Part shown: piece by piece, positions 11,855-15,970 of the stretch
Layout of the letters: each line of letters starts with the position of its first letter
How positions within the stretch are numbered: position 1 is the first letter of the stretch
Assembly: GCA_001783355.1 (NCBI GenBank)
Contig: MFMA01000034.1
Coordinates: 1-15,970, forward strand
DNA from: Candidatus Kaiserbacteria bacterium RIFCSPLOWO2_01_FULL_54_20
Lineage (GTDB): Bacteria > Patescibacteriota > Minisyncoccia > Phycocordibacterales > UBA2100
Direction of reading: 5' to 3'
Length of the DNA stretch: 15,970 nt
Notes under the pieces: model-generated
Told to the model about the DNA's origin: nothing
The model's input: the letters and a program-made list of their open reading frames with translations, nothing else
Database searches by the model: none
Position numbers and translations under genes: made by a program

Positions 11855-13456
11855 ATGCCTCCGCAGACCATATTGCCAGCACAGCCGACAAAGCGCGGTT
11901 CGCTCGTACTGCGGGCAATGATCAATATCATCGCCAGTACGGTATTTTGGTATCTAGTCGAGTCGTTTGTTTTTAATCCGTTTCTGGGCGTCACGACACA
12001 AAGCGTTTTCGGTTCCTTATTTTCTTATGATTCCTTTGGGTTCAATTTTGCTGCAGATAGAATCCTCACATCGCTTCCGCTTCTCCTTGGTTGCACAACG
12101 GGTTTGCTCTATTATCTCTACGCGCGACGCCGGGAAACGACGCTGTCGGCTGGTCTGCCGATGTCTCATATAGCGTCGCGGCGGGGGACGTATGCGACAC
12201 GTATATTCTGTATCTACGTTGTAGTGGCTATCGCAACCACGTATTGGCTCGGCTTCAAGTCGGCGGCAAGCGCCCAGGGAATGGCGGTACTAGTGGTGCC
12301 ATTTATCATGGTCGGAGCACTCGCACTCCTTGTAGCATTGCCGACAGTCATCTTCATTCCCATACGTGCCTTTTTACTCTACAACCGTCCTGCCTACGCA
12401 ACGCCGCTTTCCCCGGGCGAGCGAAAAGTGGTGTGGGCAGTGATGGCGGTCTCGATTATATGCTTTGTGACCTACATCCTGGTTGACAGCATCACTTCAG
12501 CCCAACTGCCGCGCTCTATAAATCTCTCCGATCTGCTTACAAATCCTGCACAGTATGACAATGCGCTCGTGCTAGCGTCGACCGAGATCGCATATGGCAT
12601 TAAGGGGCAGAGTGGATTCGCAGTGCGGTACTCTAACTACTACGATCTCAAAAAGGAAGCGGGCGCTCATGATTACACTTGGGTAGATGGGGATGCAATC
12701 GGGAGCTATCAAGACCCGGCGTGTGCGAAACCTGTCAATACGGCAACAACACTCCTCGTGCAGTGGGGCCTGAGTGAATCGCTTGCCGCGTTCTCAAAAG
12801 CCTACAACGTGCCGCCCAGCGATATACGGGTATACGACTGCGCGGGCCAATTCACCATCATCGGAACTTTCCACGCTCAGCTGAGCGGTCCGGGTAACAA
12901 CTTCCCATATTCCATCACAGCAACCCCGGGCGCGGACTACCTTACTTATCTTAAGACCAGAGGTAACCCGCAGAATCTTACCCGAACCCCACTCGACACG
13001 ACGACCGAACCGACCATCTGGAAGGCGTATAAAAGCACGGCGGATTACTACACGCTGCTCTACTCGCCGGATTGGAGCGTCATTGAAAGCCCAAACGGCC
13101 CGACCTTCCTTACCTCCTCGGGTACGAAAGCGGTCGTCATATCTGCAACACCACTCATATGGCAAGGACGATCGGTGACGCCGCAGGAGTACTACAACAT
13201 CCGCTACGGCAAAATGGTCGCAGGCTCTTCGATGCCAAAGGATAAGCCGCTCTCGAGCCTCATCATCGTTCCGGGCAAGGAGTGGGACGAGGTCTTCTTC
13301 ACAAACGACACGATGTACTCCTTCCACGTGTACGATGTCCCCAGCTACTACCCCATCATCGAGCCAATGATCGAATCGTTCAAACTTGACGATGCCACGG
13401 AACGCTATATCCAGGTGCAAACGTGCATCACAAACTGTAGCGTGAACGGACAGTAA
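11855..13456 (+). CDS. Multi-pass membrane protein with large C-terminal extracytoplasmic domain
   Basis: I recognise no family. From the ATG at 11855 the product is 533 aa. About five hydrophobic segments occupy the first 215 residues (roughly 20-45, 68-90, 113-134, 141-175, 192-215), with no signal-type cleavage site. The remaining 315 residues are soluble and mixed alpha/beta, with WSVIESPNGPTFLTSSG-type strands and two cysteines close to the C-terminus (C-x3-C), perhaps a disulfide outside the cell. The frame is open to a TTG at 11837. I prefer 11855, with the weak promoter TTGCGC-17-AACAAT ending 8 nt before it. It is flanked by imperfect 32-bp direct repeats. A surface or envelope role is likely; nothing more specific can be said. 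Confidence 0.8.
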   Translation: MPPQTILPAQPTKRGSLVLRAMINIIASTVFWYLVESFVFNPFLGVTTQSVFGSLFSYDSFGFNFAADRILTSLPLLLGCTTGLLYYLYARRRETTLSAGLPMSHIASRRGTYATRIFCIYVVVAIATTYWLGFKSAASAQGMAVLVVPFIMVGALALLVALPTVIFIPIRAFLLYNRPAYATPLSPGERKVVWAVMAVSIICFVTYILVDSITSAQLPRSINLSDLLTNPAQYDNALVLASTEIAYGIKGQSGFAVRYSNYYDLKKEAGAHDYTWVDGDAIGSYQDPACAKPVNTATTLLVQWGLSESLAAFSKAYNVPPSDIRVYDCAGQFTIIGTFHAQLSGPGNNFPYSITATPGADYLTYLKTRGNPQNLTRTPLDTTTEPTIWKAYKSTADYYTLLYSPDWSVIESPNGPTFLTSSGTKAVVISATPLIWQGRSVTPQEYYNIRYGKMVAGSSMPKDKPLSSLIIVPGKEWDEVFFTNDTMYSFHVYDVPSYYPIIEPMIESFKLDDATERYIQVQTCITNCSVNGQ

Positions 13457-13466
13457 CGCTCGTCGA

Positions 13467-13498
13467 CTTGCGCGACGAAGTGATGCTCGAATAAATCG
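13467..13498 (+). repeat. Right member of the flanking direct repeat
   Basis: Starts 11 bp after the stop of the membrane-protein gene and matches 11817-11848 at 26 of 32 positions. The rest of 13499-13586 holds no feature I can name. Confidence 0.6.
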
Positions 13499-13586
13499 GT
13501 GGCTAGTTCTCACATCACAAATCTCGGCGTGCCCGTCAAAGTTGCTTTATTAGGCGACGAGGGAGGGCTATCTCACGGGGTTTACA

Positions 13587-13808
13587 TCACTCTGCTTGCT
13601 CAGTCGAATCTCCGGGGATAAAAGGAAGCGGTTCCGTCTTTCTATTCATGCTCGCGCCCCAAAAATAGAGTCCGCCGAAGATGAGAAGGAGCAAGATGAT
13701 GACGATGCCGACGACTGGTCCGATGCCGGAGCGCTTCTCGTGCGCCGCAAGCATGTGGCCCGTGTCGATCGGTCTTTGCGGAAGCGTGGGAGGCGAAGAA
13801 GGAGGCAT
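13587..13808 (-). CDS. Small single-pass membrane protein
   Basis: The 73-aa product starts with a Pro-rich cytoplasmic-looking segment (MPPSSPPTLPQRP), then HEKRSGIGP, a strongly hydrophobic helix (about residues 32-51, VVGIVIILLLLIFGGLYFWG) and a short tail with acidic C-terminus. The family is unknown; proteins of this plan are common in Patescibacteria. The frame is open seven codons further, but TATACT ends 6 nt before the ATG at 13808, which fixes the start. It is separated from ppa by 67 bp that include a tRNA-like fragment. Confidence 0.65.
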   Translation of the reverse strand: MPPSSPPTLPQRPIDTGHMLAAHEKRSGIGPVVGIVIILLLLIFGGLYFWGASMNRKTEPLPFIPGDSTEQAE

Positions 13809-13814
13809 GCCGCA

Positions 13815-13820
13815 AGTATA
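13815..13820 (-). promoter_or_regulatory. Candidate -10 of the small membrane-protein gene
   Basis: TATACT on the minus strand ends 6 nt before the ATG at 13808. No good -35 is seen 16-18 bp upstream. Confidence 0.45.
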
Positions 13821-13839
13821 TAGCTGCACTGCGCATCAC

Positions 13840-13860
13840 AGGCCTCTGGTCCAGTGGATA
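13840..13860 (+). pseudogene. tRNA 5'-end fragment
   Basis: AGGCCTCTGGTCCAGTGGATA resembles the first 21 nt of a tRNA: seven acceptor bases, T8, D-stem GTCC and the AGTGGATA D-loop with its GG. After that the sequence departs and no D-stem partner, anticodon or T-arm follows. I read it as a truncated copy, possibly of an Arg-type tRNA; chance similarity is possible. Confidence 0.35.
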
Positions 13861-13875
13861 ACTCCTAGGTCGGTG

Positions 13876-14412
13876 CTATTTTCCGAACTTTTGCTTGTAG
13901 GTTTCGATGGAGCGCGTTACGGCGTTCAGTGCGTCGGCCCGGCCGGAGAATCCGTGTATCGTGGTCTCGACCGGCTTTTTCTTGAGTCTCTTATTCTGCT
14001 CGAAGAAGTGCTGCAGCTCTTTGAGCGTGTGTTTGTTGATATCCCCAATGTCTTTCATATCATCAAAACGGATGTCCTCCATCGGCACCGCGATCACTTT
14101 GTCGTCAGACTCTCCGTCGTCCGTCATTTTCATAAGGCCAACTGGACGTACTGAGACGAGGATGCCGGGGGGAATAGGATTGGTCGTCAGGACGATGACG
14201 TCGAGCGCGTCGCCGTCGTCCCAAAGCGTCTGGGGTGCGAAACCGTAGTCGCACGGATACGTTGCGGCCGAATAATTTACGCGGTCGAGCTTAATGAGGC
14301 CGCTCTCTTTGTCGATCTCGTACTTGTTGTGCGAGCCGCGTGGTATTTCGACGACGACGTTGAATTCCTCCGGAGCGTTCTCGCCGAGCGGGATGTCGTG
14401 CCACAAATTCAT
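13876..14412 (-). CDS. ppa: Inorganic pyrophosphatase (family I)
   Basis: Hydrolyses pyrophosphate to phosphate in the cytoplasm, pulling biosynthetic polymerisations forward. The 178-aa protein has the family I landmarks: EIPRGSHNKYEID (residues 22-34), YPCDYGF (52-58), the metal-binding signature DGDALD (66-71, with Ala in the place of the usual Pro), and the later LKELQHFFEQNK region. The length matches bacterial enzymes. The frame is open for 12 codons upstream, but a promoter (TTGCCA-17-TACACT) ends 7 nt before the ATG at 14412, and homologues begin close to there. It lies 36 bp downstream of nusA in the same orientation, with its -35 directly after the nusA stop, so it has its own promoter and could also be read through from nusA. 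Confidence 0.96.
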   Translation of the reverse strand: MNLWHDIPLGENAPEEFNVVVEIPRGSHNKYEIDKESGLIKLDRVNYSAATYPCDYGFAPQTLWDDGDALDVIVLTTNPIPPGILVSVRPVGLMKMTDDGESDDKVIAVPMEDIRFDDMKDIGDINKHTLKELQHFFEQNKRLKKKPVETTIHGFSGRADALNAVTRSIETYKQKFGK

Positions 14413-14419
14413 AATGAAT

Positions 14420-14448
14420 AGTGTACAGCGAACAGATGTTGGTGGCAA
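14420..14448 (-). promoter_or_regulatory. Promoter of ppa
   Basis: On the minus strand TTGCCA (14443-14448, five of six consensus bases) and TACACT (14420-14425) are 17 bp apart. The -10 ends 7 nt before the ATG. The -35 directly follows the nusA stop codon. Confidence 0.7.
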
Positions 14449-15699
14449 TTATTCTTTCGGGGTTTCTCCTTCCTTTGCCGGAGCGGCGGCGTCCATCTCA
14501 TCCTCCATTTCCTCCTTCTTCTCTGCAGGGTCGGCAAGTTTCTCAACCACCCCCTCCTTTTTGACAGCAACACCACCCTCCTCGGAGCCGGCTATCTGCG
14601 CTCCTTGTGTGGAGCGGATGTCTATTTTCCAGCCGGTGAGGCGTGCGGCGAGGCGCACGTTCTGGCCGCCGCGACCGATAGCGAGCGACTGCTGGTCTTC
14701 GGCGACCTGTACAACGGCGCGATTTTCATCCTCGAAAAGTTCGATACCAAGTACCTGTGCCGGTTTGAGAGCCTCCTTTACATATTCACCATTATTTTCC
14801 GACCACTCGACGACGTCTATTTTTTCACCGCCGAGCTCGGAGGTGACGACCGCGACGCGCACACCGCGCTGGCCCACCAATGCGCCAACCGGGTCCACGT
14901 GCTCATCGCTCGATTTGACGGCTATCTTCGCGCGGCTGCCGGGCTCGCGCACAATGCCTTTCACTTCGACGACACCGCTCGCCATCTCCGGCACTTCGGT
15001 CTCGAAAAGTTTTGTGAGGAATCGCGGGTGTGAGCGGGAGAGACGGATGAACGTGCCGCGCACGCCTTCGTCGACGCGCAAGAGAAGCGCGCGCACGCGC
15101 TCACCTTGGCGGTAACGCTCGCCGGGGATCTGTTCGTCGTAGGGCAATATGGCGGTCGCGCGTCCGAGGTCGACGAAAAGATTGCCGCGCTCGAAGCGCT
15201 GGACGTGGCCAGTCACTATCTCGCCCTCGCGCTCTCCGTATTCGGAGATGATGGACGCACGCTCCGCCTCGCGCACCTTCTGCATAATGACCTGCTTGGC
15301 GGCCTGTGCCGCGATGCGGCCGAAATCTTCGCGTGATTCCAACGGGAACGATATCTCTTCATCGAGCTGCGCATCTTTTTTGATGCGACGCGCGTCTTCG
15401 AGCATGATGTGTTGTTCAGGGTTGAAGCGTGAGCGATGATCGTCATCATTCACGGCATCCTCGCCCTCCTGCCGGACGAGCGATGTATCGACGACTATCT
15501 TCGCCTGGCGGAATTCCATGTCGCCGGTCTCCGGATTAAAGGTGGCACGGATTATCTGTCCGCGCTTTCCGTACTCGCGGCGGTAGGCGGCGGCGAGAGC
15601 CGTTGAAAGCGCTTCTGTCACGCTCTCGCGCGAAATGCCGCGCTCCTGCTGGAGTTCTTCCAGCGCTGAATTAAGTGATTTGAGATCGAATAGAGACAT
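14449..15699 (-). CDS. nusA: Transcription termination/antitermination protein NusA
   Basis: NusA binds RNA polymerase and nascent RNA, promoting pausing and modulating termination. The 416-aa product shows an N-terminal polymerase-binding domain (residues 1-130), an S1 domain (about 158-222, GEIVTGHVQRFERGNLFVDLG), a first KH domain with VGALVGQRGVRV (about 271-282) and a second KH domain with IGRGGQNVRLAARL (341-354). It ends in a low-complexity acidic tail of about 45 residues instead of the E. coli C-terminal repeats. In many bacteria nusA is followed by infB; here it is followed by ppa and no rimP, rbfA or infB is near. A -10-like TAAAAT ends 8 nt before the ATG, and a stronger promoter with an attached hairpin lies further upstream. 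Confidence 0.95.
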   Translation of the reverse strand: MSLFDLKSLNSALEELQQERGISRESVTEALSTALAAAYRREYGKRGQIIRATFNPETGDMEFRQAKIVVDTSLVRQEGEDAVNDDDHRSRFNPEQHIMLEDARRIKKDAQLDEEISFPLESREDFGRIAAQAAKQVIMQKVREAERASIISEYGEREGEIVTGHVQRFERGNLFVDLGRATAILPYDEQIPGERYRQGERVRALLLRVDEGVRGTFIRLSRSHPRFLTKLFETEVPEMASGVVEVKGIVREPGSRAKIAVKSSDEHVDPVGALVGQRGVRVAVVTSELGGEKIDVVEWSENNGEYVKEALKPAQVLGIELFEDENRAVVQVAEDQQSLAIGRGGQNVRLAARLTGWKIDIRSTQGAQIAGSEEGGVAVKKEGVVEKLADPAEKKEEMEDEMDAAAPAKEGETPKE

Positions 15700-15707
15700 A
15701 CGGGTAG

Positions 15708-15713
15708 ATTTTA
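15708..15713 (-). promoter_or_regulatory. Candidate proximal -10 of nusA
   Basis: TAAAAT on the minus strand ends 8 nt before the nusA ATG. There is no recognisable -35. It fits the leaderless geometry of other genes in the window. Confidence 0.4.
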
Positions 15714-15745
15714 GGTGCTAGGGTCTAGCTTCTAGTAAGGTTTTT

Positions 15746-15770
15746 AAAAAAAGCGTCCGCCAAAGGCGGA
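15746..15770 (-). terminator. Terminator or attenuator upstream of nusA
   Basis: On the minus strand TCCGCC (15765-15770), TTT, GGCGGA (15756-15761), then CGC and a T7 run. This has the form of an intrinsic terminator. It ends about 45 nt before the nusA start. It may close an upstream gene beyond the right edge or attenuate transcription from the promoter directly upstream. Confidence 0.65.
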
Positions 15771-15782
15771 ACGAATGCGGAC

Positions 15783-15810
15783 AATATAATCGAACGATTT
15801 AGAAAGTCAA
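15783..15810 (-). promoter_or_regulatory. Distal promoter upstream of nusA
   Basis: On the minus strand TTGACT (15805-15810, five of six consensus bases), 16-bp spacer, TATATT (15783-15788). The predicted start is near 15776, immediately before the terminator-like hairpin, so most transcripts would be about 30-35 nt unless read-through occurs. Confidence 0.5.
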
Positions 15811-15931
15811 CGTCGGCTATCATTATGACAAACTCCGCCATGGCGGGGGACGTATTACTCTCTAATTGCAAAGCAAAACCTTGCCGTCCCGTTTCGTGTC
15901 GAATGTGCGACAGGGGGCAAGCCAGGTGGGG

Positions 15932-15962
15932 AATAGGCTCAATTACACCATATGAGCCTATT
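15932..15962. repeat. 10-bp inverted repeat at the right edge
   Basis: AATAGGCTCA (15932-15941) and TGAGCCTATT (15953-15962) form a perfect stem with an 11-nt loop. Smaller palindromes precede it: CCGCCATGGCGG (15835-15846) and TGTCG/CGACA (15897-15911). No gene is visible in 15811-15970; orientation and role are unknown. Confidence 0.5.
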
Positions 15963-15970
15963 AAGCCTTC

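Noticed and set aside
12794..13513. 239-codon frame on the minus strand inside the membrane-protein gene
   Set aside because: Arg-rich antisense translation without signals; it also extends across the flanking repeat.
14294..15115. 273-codon open frame opposite nusA and ppa
   Set aside because: Low-complexity antisense frame spanning two well-identified genes.

Overview
The window most likely comes from a Parcubacteria-type Candidate Phyla Radiation (Patescibacteria) genome. The inference rests on a housekeeping set with reduced or divergent members (trigger factor without its PPIase domain, YraN, NusA, RNase Y), a DUF5678 plus retropepsin-like protease pair, near absence of Shine-Dalgarno sequences, and tRNA genes that mostly lack an encoded CCA. 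No rRNA or other lineage marker is present, so the assignment is an inference. Stops include TGA, and nothing suggests UGA recoding.

Layout. 1-236: gene-free, two inverted repeats. 237-1806: CCA-adding enzyme and tRNA-Arg(UCG), minus strand. 1807-2484: tRNA-Gly(GCC) surrounded by partial copies of itself, a GC-rich multi-hairpin block and an 83-bp tandem repeat. 2485-3456: secreted or membrane protein of unknown function (minus). 3457-3942: no convincing gene, but three DnaA-box-like nonamers, a repeated AAAGGACA octamer and a parS-like site. 3943-4344: yraN (plus), carrying two more parS-like sites in its coding sequence. 4437-4884: HNH nuclease overlapping tRNA-Pro(UGG). 4889-6082: exported trypsin-like protease (minus). 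6191-6264: tRNA-Gly(UCC). 6463-6855: orphan gene (plus). 7005-9839: HU, RNase Y and ClpP (minus). 9876-10674: a plus-strand accessory islet (MmeI-like tail fragment, DUF5678, retropepsin-like protease) lying between clpP and tig. 10705-11775: trigger factor. 11855-13456: membrane protein flanked by imperfect direct repeats. 13587-15699: small membrane protein, inorganic pyrophosphatase and NusA (minus). 15700-15970: nusA leader with a promoter followed at once by a terminator-like hairpin.

How the genes fit together. The core set covers tRNA 3'-end maturation (Cca), RNA turnover (RNase Y), proteolysis and folding (ClpP, trigger factor), nucleoid structure (HU), pyrophosphate removal (Ppa) and transcription elongation or termination (NusA). 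Most genes seem to be single units with their own promoters. For about ten of them a -10-like hexamer ends 6-8 nt before the start codon and no Shine-Dalgarno is visible, which predicts largely leaderless mRNAs.

The strongest non-genic signal is at 3.5-4.4 kb. Three parS-like 16-mers, DnaA-box-like repeats and a dense octamer family together suggest a chromosome origin or centromere region, with two parS-like sites encoded inside yraN as Ser-Arg-Glu. The orientation of most genes to the right (minus strand) does not support an origin exactly here, so the parS call is firmer than the oriC call.
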